Source: Candidatus Paraprochloron terpiosi LD05 (GTDB lineage Bacteria; Cyanobacteriota; Cyanobacteriia; Cyanobacteriales; Prochloraceae). From it: 64,000 nucleotides of DNA. Made by a program: the position numbers and the translations under genes. A model generated the notes under the pieces. It saw nothing but the letters and a program-made list of their open reading frames with translations. It was not told where the DNA came from and made no database searches. This document shows positions 8,172-17,351 of this stretch, in pieces (positions within the stretch are counted from its first letter, which is position 1; each line of letters opens with the position of its first letter). Where the stretch lies: NCBI GenBank assembly GCA_018141785.1, contig CP073341.1, positions 2,217,422-2,281,421 on the forward strand. The letters run 5' to 3'.

Positions 8172-8945
8172 ATGAGTGATGACCATACTTGGAAGTGGCA
8201 GCAGTGGGAAGGTTTGCCCTATTTAACTTGTAGCTTGCTCGCCGACTTCCAACACGGCTTTTTTACCCGCCAGTTTCACCCCCACAAACCAGAGGTATTG
8301 GTGAAAACTTTCCACCCCTCGGTCCCAGCTTATCGGGTAAAACAAGTCCATGGTAACAAAGTCGTCTTCCCTGGGGACATAGAAGCTGCTGGGGGGGAAG
8401 TAGAGGCTGACGGCATTGTAACCCAAAAGCCCCAACAATCGGTCTGGGCTGCTACTGCCGATTGTACTCCTCTATTGATAGGGGATCCAGCGACAGGACG
8501 AGTCGCTGCTGTTCATGCTGGTTGGCGGGGTACGGCGCAGAAAATAGTTCTCGAGGCCATTGCCAGGCTCCAAGCTGAGGGCAGTTCCCTAGATAATATT
8601 CGGGTGGCTATGGGACCAGCTATTGAAGGTCAGGTCTATCAAGTGGGGGAGCGGGTGGCTGCTGAAGTAGCTACCACTATTATATCACATGATGCCTCAG
8701 ATGTCAAGAAAATTTTAACAGCTTTAAGGCAAATACCCAACTCTCCCATTCTCCATGACTCGGAACCGGGGCGGGTGCGTTTGGACGTGCGGCGAGTGAA
8801 TCAGCTGCAACTGGAAAAGGCGGGTATGGTTGCGGCTCGAATCGCCATTGCCCCCTATTGTACCTATCAACAACCAGAATACTTCTTTTCCTACCGTCGC
8901 CGCCGGGAAAAGAAGGTTCAGTGGTCAGGTATTATTGGCAATTAA
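8172..8945 (+). CDS. pgeF: Peptidoglycan editing factor / laccase-domain purine nucleoside phosphorylase-like protein
   Basis: A 257-aa member of the YfiH/PgeF family, which removes mis-incorporated amino acids from peptidoglycan precursors in E. coli and shows purine-nucleoside activities in other members. The metal-site motifs are visible: HGFFTRQF, VHGNKVV, ATADCTPLLI, VHAGWRGTA and the C-terminal CTYQQPEYFFSYRR. ATG at 8172 is preferred over a TTG six bases upstream; neither has an ideally spaced ribosome site. Confidence 0.92.
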   Translation: MSDDHTWKWQQWEGLPYLTCSLLADFQHGFFTRQFHPHKPEVLVKTFHPSVPAYRVKQVHGNKVVFPGDIEAAGGEVEADGIVTQKPQQSVWAATADCTPLLIGDPATGRVAAVHAGWRGTAQKIVLEAIARLQAEGSSLDNIRVAMGPAIEGQVYQVGERVAAEVATTIISHDASDVKKILTALRQIPNSPILHDSEPGRVRLDVRRVNQLQLEKAGMVAARIAIAPYCTYQQPEYFFSYRRRREKKVQWSGIIGN

Positions 8946-8958
8946 GAGACTATTAATT

Positions 8959-10245
8959 ATGCTTAGTCGGATTCAAGCTCTCAACTACCGCTGTCTTCGA
9001 TACCTTGACTGTCCTTTACTACCCTTTCAAATTCTGATTGGTCCCAATGCTTCCGGGAAAAGTTCTTTTCTGGACGTGGTTGCTTTGCTTGGAGACTACG
9101 TGAGGGAGGGACTAGATCATGCTTTACTACAAACCTTTCAAAATCCCACGGGACGGGCTACTCACGTAGACCAATTAATTTTTAATCAATCTGTACCTGG
9201 TTTTGAACTGGCGATTGAGTTAAAAGTTCCCAAGCAACTCTCCTCCTCATATGAATATGCTCGCTATGAGCTAGGTATTCAGAAAAAAGAAACTGGAGAA
9301 CTGGCGATCGCCGGAGAAACCCTTTGGTTGCACAATACACAGCCAATTTATCAAAATACCCACCGTCAGTACACATTTTTTCCCATGGAAGTACCAGCAC
9401 CCAAAACCATTTTAACAGTCACGGGTCAAGGTAAGAGGAAACCGAGCAGCAAAAAACAATGGCGTAAAGTTGTGAGTAAAATTGTCAAATCTGGTAATGA
9501 CTACTATAAAGATGAGTCAGGTAACTGGAACATGACGTTCCGTGTCGGTACTCGCAAATCAGCTTTAGGTGGCCTGCCCCAAGATGAAGACCGATTTCCT
9601 ATTGCTCTCTGGGTGAGAGATTTGCTGCGGGAAGGTATCCACATCTTAGCTCTAAATAGCATTGCCATGAGACGTCCTTGCAGTCCTTCCGAGAGTAAGA
9701 CTTTCAAAGTAGATGGTTCTAACTTACCCCTGGTAGTGCAAGATTTACAGCAAAATCCTGAAGCTTTCCAAGATTGGGTAGAACACATGCAAACAGTTTT
9801 ACCAGATCTAGAAACCATTTTAGTGGAAGAAAGACCAGACGACAAACATTTATATTTGGCGATTAAATATAACTTTGGAGGTGATCCTGTTCCATCCTGG
9901 CTCCTTTCTGATGGCACCCTGCGTATGTTAGCATTAACCTTGTTAGCTTATATGGATATGCCGTCTTCTGGAATCTATCTTATCGAAGAACCAGAAAATG
10001 GCATTCATCCCAAAGCCATTGAAGCAGTTTTCTTATCTCTTGCTTCTGTTTACGATAGTCAAATTTTCCTCGCCACTCATTCCCCACTCTTCTTAGATCT
10101 AGCCGAGAGAAAACAGCTTTTGTGTTTTGCCAAAAATGCTTCTGGTGCCATCGATATCGTATCCGGAGATAATCACCCAGCCCTCCAGGAATGGAAAGGA
10201 CAAATATGTCTGTCAACTCTTTATGCTTCTGGAGTACTGGGATGA
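8959..10245 (+). CDS. AAA ATPase (AAA_21/OLD-like), first module
   Basis: A 428-aa SMC-like ATPase. The start MLSRIQALNYRCL at 8959 is chosen because the longer frame from 8830 overlaps pgeF and its extra 43 residues are not family-like. Walker A is GPNASGKSS (about residues 28-36), Walker B is YLIEEPENGIHP and the switch histidine lies in LATHSPLFLDL. Between them is a mostly helical insert with a basic stretch (GKRKPSSKKQWRK). It overlaps the next gene by 4 bp (ATGA), implying translational coupling. ATPases of this type act with a small nuclease-like partner in several phage-defence systems; that role here is inference. Confidence 0.88.
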   Translation: MLSRIQALNYRCLRYLDCPLLPFQILIGPNASGKSSFLDVVALLGDYVREGLDHALLQTFQNPTGRATHVDQLIFNQSVPGFELAIELKVPKQLSSSYEYARYELGIQKKETGELAIAGETLWLHNTQPIYQNTHRQYTFFPMEVPAPKTILTVTGQGKRKPSSKKQWRKVVSKIVKSGNDYYKDESGNWNMTFRVGTRKSALGGLPQDEDRFPIALWVRDLLREGIHILALNSIAMRRPCSPSESKTFKVDGSNLPLVVQDLQQNPEAFQDWVEHMQTVLPDLETILVEERPDDKHLYLAIKYNFGGDPVPSWLLSDGTLRMLALTLLAYMDMPSSGIYLIEEPENGIHPKAIEAVFLSLASVYDSQIFLATHSPLFLDLAERKQLLCFAKNASGAIDIVSGDNHPALQEWKGQICLSTLYASGVLG

Positions 10246-10844
10246 AAGATTTAGTGGTCTTGGTAGCAGACGGACACCAGCAAGCAGTTGTTGAAACCTT
10301 ACTAAAAGAGCGCCATCAAGCCTTGCAAATTCGTAAGATGCAAGAGTTTGAAATCTTTGCTCATCCCCAAAGAGATCCAGGAGTTTATAGAGATGGAGGA
10401 GCGTTTCTCAGTCCATTTGCCCAGCAGTATAAATATGCATTAGTCATGTTAGATGCTGAATGGGAAGGTGGTCCAGGAGCAACAAAAATTAAAGAGAAAA
10501 TCGAAAATGACCTCAACAGCCATGGATGGCAAAATTCCAGTGGAATCATCGTCATTGAACCAGAATTAGAGATTTGGGTATGGTCATCCTCTCCTGAAGT
10601 TGAAAAAATTTTAGGTCAAACTATGGCTGAAATTCGTTCCCTTGGGGAAAAGCGCAACTGGTGGACAAAAGGCTCCCCGAAACCTCATCGCCCCAAAGAA
10701 CTGATGGAGGCAGTTTTGCGCCAAGGACGCAAAAAACCTTCGGCTGCCATATTTAAGCGTTTAGCTGCCCAAGTTTCTCTAAGAAGGTGTCAAGATACAT
10801 CTTTCCAAGAATTAAAACAAAAATTACAGGCATGGTTTCCCTAA
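10242..10844 (+). CDS. Small partner protein of the AAA ATPase (DUF4276/TOPRIM-like)
   Basis: A 200-aa protein starting at ATG 10242, whose ATGA overlaps the stop of the ATPase gene. Strand-like segments with acidic residues are visible: LVVLVADGHQQAVVETLL, YALVMLDAEWEGG and IVIEPELEIWVW. This order of acidic positions resembles TOPRIM/DUF4276 partners of AAA ATPases, but the match is weak and I cannot assign the family with certainty. The tail is basic (RQGRKKP, RLAAQVSLRR), possibly nucleic-acid binding. Context argues for an ATPase-controlled effector. Confidence 0.75.
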   Translation: MKDLVVLVADGHQQAVVETLLKERHQALQIRKMQEFEIFAHPQRDPGVYRDGGAFLSPFAQQYKYALVMLDAEWEGGPGATKIKEKIENDLNSHGWQNSSGIIVIEPELEIWVWSSSPEVEKILGQTMAEIRSLGEKRNWWTKGSPKPHRPKELMEAVLRQGRKKPSAAIFKRLAAQVSLRRCQDTSFQELKQKLQAWFP

Positions 10845-11081
10845 AATTAGAATCCTAGTCATGTTTGTAAACTTTTCTTAACTGCCTAACCACTTCTCAC
10901 TCAGAAGGTGTTAGCTTGTTGCTCTCTCAGAGCGGCTCAAGGTCTCCTGGAATTTTAATGGGAATCTAAGAAAATTTGCCCACCCTACCCCTATATGGTA
11001 ATATATGCAATGATATGGTTTGAGCCGCTCCCTTGATGCGGTTCCATTTTCTCTCTATATGTCCACCATACCCTACACCCT

Positions 11082-12215
11082 ATGCTTAGTCGTGTTCAAA
11101 CCCTCAACTACCACCGTCATTCATACCTTGACTACCCTTTACTACCCTTAGAAATTTTTGGTCCCAATGGTTCTGGGAAAAGTTCTTTGCTCGACGTGGT
11201 CACTTTCCTAGGGGACTACGTGAGAGATGGACTGGATCATGCTTTACTGCAAGCCGTTCAAAATACCACGGGACGGGCTACTCAGGTGGAAAAATTACTT
11301 TTTAATCCATCTCGACCCGGTTTTGAACTGGCCATAGAGTTAAAAATTCCCGAACAATTCTCATCCTCATATCAATATGCTCGCTACGAAGTAGGGGTTC
11401 AGAAAAAAGAAACTGTTGAATTGGCGATCGCTGGAGAAACCCTCTGGTTGCTCAATAAACCGCCAACCCGAGTAGAGCAAATCAAAGTACCCAAAAGTAT
11501 TTTAACAGTTACGGGAAAAGGGAAGAAGAAACCTCCCAGCAAGAGACAGTGGCGTAAAGTTTTGAGTAAAATTGTCAAATCTGGTAATGACTATTACCGC
11601 GATGAATCCCTTGACTGGAGCATGCCGTTTCGCGTCGGTCCTCGCACATCAACTTTAGGTGGTTTACCCCAAGATGAAGAACGATTTCCTATTTCTCTCT
11701 GGGTGAGAGATTTGCTGCGGGAAGGTATTCAAATCTTAGCTCTAAACAGCGCTGCCATGAAACAACCTTGCAGCCCTACACTCCCTCGTACCTTTCAAGT
11801 TGATGGCTCCAATTTACCCCTAGTGGTGCAAGATTTACAGAAAAATACTCAAGCTTTCCAAGAGTGGGTAGAACGCATACAAACAGTTTTACCTGATCTA
11901 GAAACAATCTTAGTGGAAGAAAGACCAGAGGACAAACATTTATATTTGGCGATTAAATATCACTCAGAACCTGGGACCGTTCCATCCTGGCAGCTTGACC
12001 ATGGCATCTTGCCTATGCTAGCATTAACCTTGCTAGCTTATATGGATATGCCCAGAGGAGAAATTTATCTCATCCAAGAACCAGAAAATGACATTCATCC
12101 CAAAGCGATTGAAGCGGTTTTCACGGCTCTTGCTTCTGTTTGCGATCGTCAAATTTTCCTCAGAACGAGATCCTCACTTTTCTTAGATCTAGCCAAGAGA
12201 CAACAAAAATTGTAA
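11082..12215 (+). pseudogene. Degenerate duplicate of the upstream AAA ATPase
   Basis: The 377-aa frame is collinear with the 8959-10245 ATPase and closely similar along most of its length, so it is a paralogous tandem copy. Walker A survives (GPNGSGKSS), but the Walker B acidic pair has changed from LIEEPE to LIQEPE, and the switch region LATHSPLF has become LRTRSSLF. The frame stops about 50 residues early, and no partner gene follows. Loss of catalytic residues and of the partner suggests it is not a working ATPase, though it might act as a dominant or decoy subunit. The 10845-11081 spacer shows nothing recognisable. Confidence 0.78.
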
Positions 12216-12295
12216 TATCTGCATTTTCAGTGACCAGTAACTGGTCACTGGTAATTGGTAATTAGATCTACTACAGATAAAACGGTTCATACTAT

Positions 12296-12412
12296 ATGGG
12301 AGGTAGTGTGAGATGTTTAAGCTGGCAAATTCAAGGAGAAAACGCCAGTAAATTGATTGAAGCTTATGGGTTCACTGATTGGCTGTCACATCATAAAGTT
12401 TGTCTGTTGTGA
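12296..12412 (+). other. Short open frame, possible gene remnant
   Basis: A 38-codon frame (MGGSVRCLSWQIQGENASK, then LIEAYGFTDWL) between the decayed ATPase and the convergent DUF4276 gene. The composition looks coding, but it has no recognisable family and overlaps the 3' end of the next gene by 41 bp. The rest of the 12216-12371 spacer holds a CAGTGACCAGT/ACTGGTCACTG inverted repeat at about 12228-12250. Confidence 0.25.
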
Positions 12413-13115
12413 GGTGGAAGCGTCTCTCAAAGTTGAGTTCATCAAAATATGTCTGATTAGGATAAGTCTTGATCTGATCAACAATCCATTTAATACAGGT
12501 TCTTAGGGATGCACAATGGTTAGGATTGGAGAGAACAACATCTAGATCAAGCAAGTCAAGGATCAAACCGGGATGTTCAGTTTCCCTGTAAGCTGGAAAA
12601 ATCCTCTTGAGTTTGTTTTTAGGATGTTGTATTGCTTCCACATCACCATCATGAGGGCCAACAGGTGGTTCAAGATTTAATGCACTATTGAGGGCATTTG
12701 AATCTGCAAAAAAATAAGCTTCAAGCATATTGACTAGAAAGTGAACTGAAGCACGCCTTTTATCGTTTCCTAAACCACTATCTAGCGCCTTTCGGTAACG
12801 GTTAAAGGTGGCCATCGCTTCATCTTCACTAATTCCTTCAAGATCATCAATCAGCATGAGGAGATGACATGGATCTTCTTGAATATATCGCCTTGCTGGT
12901 GCACCAATTCGCTCAAAGTCCCCATTAGGAAGTTGCTGACCCGTCCCTACCATACGTGGGATTCGCTTCGGCGATGTAATTGGCCGAAGCTGACCCACAA
13001 ACTCTCCTACAGTAAAGCTGCAAATTTTTGATTTTGATAGGGATTTGAACATTTTTGGCAGATGTTGTTGCTCACCCTTTCCTGTTACAAACAAAATGAA
13101 CTTAAAGTGATACAT
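12372..13115 (-). CDS. DUF4276 family protein, partner of the second AAA ATPase
   Basis: A 247-aa protein starting MYHFKFILFVTGKGEQQHLP, a strand-plus-acidic pattern of TOPRIM/DUF4276 type, followed by HLLMLIDDLEGI (acidic strand end) and the conserved MLEAYFFAD segment, then DPK-like PKNKLKRIF. DUF4276 genes typically sit next to AAA_21 ATPases in accessory loci and several such pairs give phage resistance. The start lies 3 bp after the stop of the ATPase gene, so both are one transcript. Reported biochemical activity for the family is limited; a nuclease role is inference. Confidence 0.82.
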   Translation of the reverse strand: MYHFKFILFVTGKGEQQHLPKMFKSLSKSKICSFTVGEFVGQLRPITSPKRIPRMVGTGQQLPNGDFERIGAPARRYIQEDPCHLLMLIDDLEGISEDEAMATFNRYRKALDSGLGNDKRRASVHFLVNMLEAYFFADSNALNSALNLEPPVGPHDGDVEAIQHPKNKLKRIFPAYRETEHPGLILDLLDLDVVLSNPNHCASLRTCIKWIVDQIKTYPNQTYFDELNFERRFHLTTDKLYDVTANQ

Positions 13116-13118
13116 TGC

Positions 13119-14297
13119 TCAAACTGCCTCCAATCTACTTTGAGGTGCAATAAGTTCAGCCATATAAAGCGAACCTGCTGCATATTCAGCCAATAAATCC
13201 TGTATTTCTTTCATCTCACTGACCGGCTTCATTATAGTTTGGCCGTGGGAACCAGTTTCAGTAGCAATAATATTTTCTACATTAAATTGGCTAATCAAAA
13301 CTGGAGAATGGGTTGCAATAAACACCTGCTTATTCCAATTAGCAACTGCTTCATTCACTGCTTCAGCTAGAGTGGCTAGGGCATAGGGATGAAGAGATAT
13401 TTCAGGTTCATCCAGAATAATTAAAGTTGACCGATCACCTTCAGAGAATAAAGCAGTTAGATGAATCAGAAGCTGTAAGTGGCCATCGGAAACTCCGGTA
13501 GCTTTAATCGGTTCTTTATGATCTGTTTCAATGAAATTGCCATAGACATTGTTGGCACCTTGTGATTCAAGATAGATTTTGTCAAATGTTGGGAAGCTCT
13601 TCTGCATAAATTGCATGATAGTATCATAGCTGCTATCACCTAGTTCTCGCTTATTATTTAGATTTTGAAGCACTGACCATAAATTTTCACACCGGTCATA
13701 TAAACGCTGATGTGAATCTGAGCCAGATCCGTAGGTTCTTAGGCGATAAATATCAGCAGAACGTGCATTGTATTTTCGAGTATAACGTAAGAGACGATCA
13801 ACCTCCGCCGCTTCAAAAGCATTATTTTCAAAATCAAGATAGCGACTTAGGGCAAGCTTTTGCGGTTCACGAAGATTCACTGTGACCAATTCCTTTAGTC
13901 CTGAACTGAAAAAACTTGCTTTATCGCTGCCAATAATACGATTAATCAAAATCTGATTACTGTTTTTTGCTGTTAGCTTTTCCCCCACGTGGGACTCAAT
14001 CCGTCCCGACGAGAAGCCAAAACTAAGGCTATAAATTGCCTGTGCAGTTTCTAGCTCAATGGAAATGTGGGCGCCGGGTTCCGCTTGATCCCACAGAACA
14101 CCAATCCCATGACTTCGATCTGATGCGGCAACATCTACACCACGAATCGCGCAGTCTCTGATAAACCAAATTGCATCCAGAAAGGTGGTTTTACCTGAGC
14201 CATTGGGGCCAAATAATACATTTGTGTTTTGTGCATGTACTTTCACATGCTCCAGGGAACGGTAGTTTCTGACGACTAATTTTTGTAAGCAGGACAT
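13119..14297 (-). CDS. AAA ATPase (AAA_21/RecF-like), second module
   Basis: A 392-aa ATPase with Walker A FGPNGSGKTTFLD (about residues 28-41), an ABC-type signature region near ATGVSDGHLQLLIHL, Walker B LIILDEPEISLHP and the switch ATHSPVLISQF. It begins MSCLQKLVVRNYRSLEHV, the usual N-terminus of RecF/OLD-like ATPases. It belongs to a different subgroup from the 8959 ATPase. With the downstream DUF4276 gene it makes a complete two-gene module. Together the two modules form an accessory block between pgeF and murT. Confidence 0.9.
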   Translation of the reverse strand: MSCLQKLVVRNYRSLEHVKVHAQNTNVLFGPNGSGKTTFLDAIWFIRDCAIRGVDVAASDRSHGIGVLWDQAEPGAHISIELETAQAIYSLSFGFSSGRIESHVGEKLTAKNSNQILINRIIGSDKASFFSSGLKELVTVNLREPQKLALSRYLDFENNAFEAAEVDRLLRYTRKYNARSADIYRLRTYGSGSDSHQRLYDRCENLWSVLQNLNNKRELGDSSYDTIMQFMQKSFPTFDKIYLESQGANNVYGNFIETDHKEPIKATGVSDGHLQLLIHLTALFSEGDRSTLIILDEPEISLHPYALATLAEAVNEAVANWNKQVFIATHSPVLISQFNVENIIATETGSHGQTIMKPVSEMKEIQDLLAEYAAGSLYMAELIAPQSRLEAV

Positions 14298-14349
14298 ACA
14301 ATTGACCTCAATACATATAAATTTGGACGTAGTCGTGACACCTCTTAAA

Positions 14350-14442
14350 TTGTAGGTTGGGTTGAGGGACGAAACCCAACACCTAAGGATATTTATGTTG
14401 GGTTACGCTATCGCTAACCCAACCTACTATAGCACCATTTTA
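14350..14442. repeat. Palindromic GTAGGTTGGGTT repeat
   Basis: TGTAGGTTGGGTTGAGGGAC at one end and CGCTAACCCAACCTACTATA at the other pair as a long hairpin, with an internal AACCCAACACC/ATGTTGGGTT pair. Same family as 4230-4292 and 34876-34954. Confidence 0.8.
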
Positions 14443-14456
14443 GGTCTGCCACGACA

Positions 14457-15782
14457 CTACAATATCTTACGACCTGTCAATACTTGTCGCACTTCCAGCA
14501 TAGCTGAATAAGTAGGAATAATGTGGAGGGTTTCCTCTGGGGGAGTCTCTTCTAAAGCAGTGGCGATCGCCTCCTGTAAATCTTCTTTAACAATCAACTG
14601 GAAATCATCATTCCCCATGGTACTATATTCTAAGCGCAGTGCCATATCATAGACGCGATCGCCGCTGACAATTATCTTTCCCCCTAAGCTTACCAACTTC
14701 TCCGTATCCACATCCCAAATCCAGGATACATCGGTTCCATCAGGAATTCTGTCATTCAAAACCATCAAGGTTGTGGAAGCTTTTCCCTGTGCTTTAATCT
14801 CATTCACAGCTCTAATTGTTTCATTCATTCCCACGGGATTTTTGGAGAGCAAAATCCGCACCTGCTTTCCTTCAACTTCTAAAATCTCGCTTCTTCCAAA
14901 AGCAGCCTGGAAATTTTTTATCGTCTCCTTAATATCATCAATGCTAATACCCATAGTTTGAGCCAATAAACCGGCAGCCATGGTATTATACTTATTATAA
15001 ACCCCAATCAAAATTTGCGGCCATTCCCCACTCTTAACCGCGAGAGGACTTTTGGCAAAACCGCAACTAGGACAGTGAAAATCACCTAAATGGGAGAGAT
15101 AAACCCCTTCATAGTTTAGCAAATGACCGCAACGAGGACAATAAATGGAGTCTACTGCGTGACTCATTTCCTCTAAATACAGTTCCGGTTCCTGCAAACC
15201 GAAGTATAACACCTGCTGGGATAGTTGTTGGCCTAAATAGGAGAGACTGGGATCGTCTCCATTGAGAATAATTGTTGTCTCTGGGGGGAGGGGAGCGATG
15301 GCTTTTTGCCACCTCTCACTGATACTATCTACTTCCCCATAGCGATCTAATTGATCCCGAAAGAGATTTAAGCCTAAAATATACTTAGGCTGACATTGCT
15401 GCAAAACTAAGGGCAAGACATTCTCATCTACTTCCAGAATAGCATAATCTGCCGTAAGCTTGCCCATTAAATTACCATGCTCCAACAGCACCGCAATTAA
15501 GCCATTAATTAAATTAGCACCACTAGCATTGTGGACGATTTTATACCCCTGGGTTTCCAGCATTTTCCTTAGCAGCAGGGAGGTAGTGGTTTTCCCATTG
15601 GTACCCACAATTAAAATAACACCCCGACTTACTTGGGAAGATAACAACGATAGTAGCTGGGGGTGGAAGCGGCTGGCAATTGCCCCTGGTAAGACGCTAG
15701 CAGATCCTAAGTTTAAGTATCTTACTACAGCAGCGATGGTCTTGGCTACTATTACTGCTAAAGCTAAACGTAATCTATTCAT
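14457..15782 (-). CDS. murT: MurT-like Mur ligase, lipid II isoglutaminyl synthase subunit
   Basis: A 441-aa Mur-ligase-fold protein: the ATP loop is VGTNGKTTTSLLLRK, the Mg/ATP segment is NLFRDQLDRYGEVD, and there is a zinc ribbon insert CPRCGHLL...CPSCGF. The C-terminal DUF1727 domain (LLSKNPVGMNETIRAV, NDRIPDGTDVSWIWDVD) is the MurT hallmark. With the glutaminase GatD it amidates the D-glutamate of lipid II; gatD is not next to it in this window. Start ATG at 15782. Confidence 0.9.
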   Translation of the reverse strand: MNRLRLALAVIVAKTIAAVVRYLNLGSASVLPGAIASRFHPQLLSLLSSQVSRGVILIVGTNGKTTTSLLLRKMLETQGYKIVHNASGANLINGLIAVLLEHGNLMGKLTADYAILEVDENVLPLVLQQCQPKYILGLNLFRDQLDRYGEVDSISERWQKAIAPLPPETTIILNGDDPSLSYLGQQLSQQVLYFGLQEPELYLEEMSHAVDSIYCPRCGHLLNYEGVYLSHLGDFHCPSCGFAKSPLAVKSGEWPQILIGVYNKYNTMAAGLLAQTMGISIDDIKETIKNFQAAFGRSEILEVEGKQVRILLSKNPVGMNETIRAVNEIKAQGKASTTLMVLNDRIPDGTDVSWIWDVDTEKLVSLGGKIIVSGDRVYDMALRLEYSTMGNDDFQLIVKEDLQEAIATALEETPPEETLHIIPTYSAMLEVRQVLTGRKIL

Positions 15783-15908
15783 TTTGGGTTGTTTGTTGTT
15801 GGTTATCTAATTTATTTATGCATTAGAAATTAATAATATTTATTATACTGAGACATATATAGTATAGCAGTCCTAAATCATTCGTCTTTCCCCCTTACCC
15901 CTTATCCC

Positions 15909-16546
15909 TTACCCCGGGGCAGCTTCAGGCAGGTAGATTTGGCGGGAGCGATCCCCCAGCTGAATCCAACCCAAATCTTGCAAGCGATGAGTTAGATTGG
16001 ATATAGTTACCCCCAACTCTTCCGCCATTTTATAGAGATGGTGCCATTTGCTTAAATCTCTCCCCTTTTTCAGCTCAGCCAAGATATACTGAGGCATCAA
16101 CAAGCAACCAGCAAAATACTGGGCTTGCCATTCAATCCCTTTTAAGTCCTCCCCACTGCGACAAAACAAGGGATCTACCTTAATCTTGACCCCTTTTTTG
16201 CCAGCTGCAAATAGCGTCCCACAGCAAGGCGATCGATATGCAAAACCCAATGTCCGATTTCGTGGGCAATGGTAGATTCCCCAAAACCACCCCGGAGCTG
16301 AGGAATGTCTTCATTGATTTCAATCAGCCCCTCTAGGGGCAAAATCCTGGCGACAATTGTTCCCCATTGGTCCGGCTCGATTTTGTCCCACACTAGATCT
16401 AAGCCGAGAAATTCCCCCACCCTGCTGGCGTCCAGAGGCCATTTGGGAGCATATTTCGGGGTTTGGGACATTTGTCTCAGAATTTCCAGAGACTGGGCTT
16501 CGATTTCGATTCTGGGGATGAAGCGAAACGGCTTTAAGATACTCAA
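15909..16546 (-). pseudogene. ImmA/IrrE-type metallopeptidase split at a slippery A_AAA_AAG
   Basis: Zero frame runs from 16546 to a stop at 16175 and includes the zinc motif HEIGHWVLHID. The rest of the family domain (EWQAQYFAGCLLMPQ, then a winged-helix-like tail) lies in the -1 frame down to 15909. The junction is GCA AAA AAG GGG (T6 at 16194-16199 on the plus strand), exactly a canonical X_XXY_YYZ slip heptamer. A 7-bp stem (ATCCCTT/AAGGGAT) starts about 18 nt downstream of the slip site. It is therefore either a one-base indel pseudogene or a gene using programmed -1 frameshifting. ImmA proteases cleave XRE repressors; the adjacent XRE gene overlaps by 4 bp. Confidence 0.8.
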
Positions 16547-16899
16547 TTTTTCCCCTCCCGCTTTTCCCCTTGTCTTGCTGCACGAAATACTTTGCGTGCA
16601 AATTCTGGGTTTTCCCGTATTCGTCGGAATAAAGTAGGCATGCTCTTATAATGCTCCTTGAGCAAATCCTCTTCCTGCTGGGGAATGCGTCCGGCAAGAA
16701 AAATTAGCTCTTCTTCATCTAAGTCTAAGTGACGAGCTAGAGAACGGATCGCCCCTTCTTTAGGTGCATAATGGCCCCGCCCGTTCTCTAATTTGGAGAG
16801 ATAGGTGAAATCTAGTCCGATCATTTCTGCTAGCTCTCTCTGACTGTATCCTTTCTCTTTACGGGCTTGGCGAATTAGATGCCCAAAACTCGGTTCCAC
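16543..16899 (-). CDS. XRE-family helix-turn-helix regulator
   Basis: A 118-aa regulator with an N-terminal HTH_3 domain (FGHLIRQARKEKGYSQRELA, then a LDFTYLSKLENGR recognition helix) and a helical C-terminus. It overlaps the ImmA/IrrE frame by ATGA and is probably its target repressor, as in ImmR/ImmA or DdrO/IrrE pairs. The upstream 16900-16990 region, AT-rich with TATAATAGGAG at 16984, is the likely autoregulated control site. Confidence 0.9.
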   Translation of the reverse strand: MEPSFGHLIRQARKEKGYSQRELAEMIGLDFTYLSKLENGRGHYAPKEGAIRSLARHLDLDEEELIFLAGRIPQQEEDLLKEHYKSMPTLFRRIRENPEFARKVFRAARQGEKREGKN

Positions 16900-17030
16900 G
16901 GTCTGGATCCTCCTGGCAGTAACGATTTGAGCTTATTATAAAGAAATATGAAACAAAATTGACGAAAAATTCAACTAATGGTTATAATAGGAGTATTGAT
17001 TGAAAAATAAACCTGTCCTCAGATTCTACC

Positions 17031-17058
17031 CTCTGCGCCCTCTGTGCCTCTGTGGTTG
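17031..17058. repeat. CTCTGCGCCTCTGTGGTT-type repeat
   Basis: CTCTGCGCCCTCTGTGCCTC followed by TGTGGTT is a well-known cyanobacterial spacer repeat. Other copies are at 49040-49066, 52926-52953, 63814-63840 (reverse) and inside cobN at about 50569-50600. Confidence 0.75.
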
Positions 17059-17081
17059 AATCACCATCGAAAGAAACAACA

Positions 17082-17351
17082 ATGAATAAAGTTACACCAA
17101 AAGAGAGTAAAGACCAAATTCTAGCAGCTTTTAACCAGCTCTTAACCGAACGGAAAAAGAGCGAGTCGAAAGTAGAGACGAAAGAACAAGAAGCAGAGAA
17201 AGAAAAGAATCAGCAATTGTTGGAAACCGTTGCTGGCTATACTATAGATAACATAGTCAATGGTATGGCTGCCTTGCAATTGGATTTTGGCAGTGCTATG
17301 GACGAACTTTCCCAGAAATTAGAGACAGAGTCGGGAAAATTAGATGAATTG
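17082..17351 (+). pseudogene. Coiled-coil protein truncated by group II intron D
   Basis: The frame starts at ATG 17082 (MNKVTPKESKDQILAAFNQL) and is rich in Lys/Glu. It resembles the N-terminus of a longer cyanobacterial coiled-coil protein in which the KLDEL segment continues into a helix. Here the frame after KLDEL enters intron sequence (GGGCGAGTCGTT) and stops at 17372. The DNA beyond the intron does not continue this gene, so the 3' part is missing rather than merely interrupted. Function unknown. Confidence 0.6.

Noticed and set aside
8830..8958. Longer N-terminus for the first AAA ATPase
   Set aside because: It overlaps pgeF and is not family-like; the protein fits from MLSRIQ at 8959.
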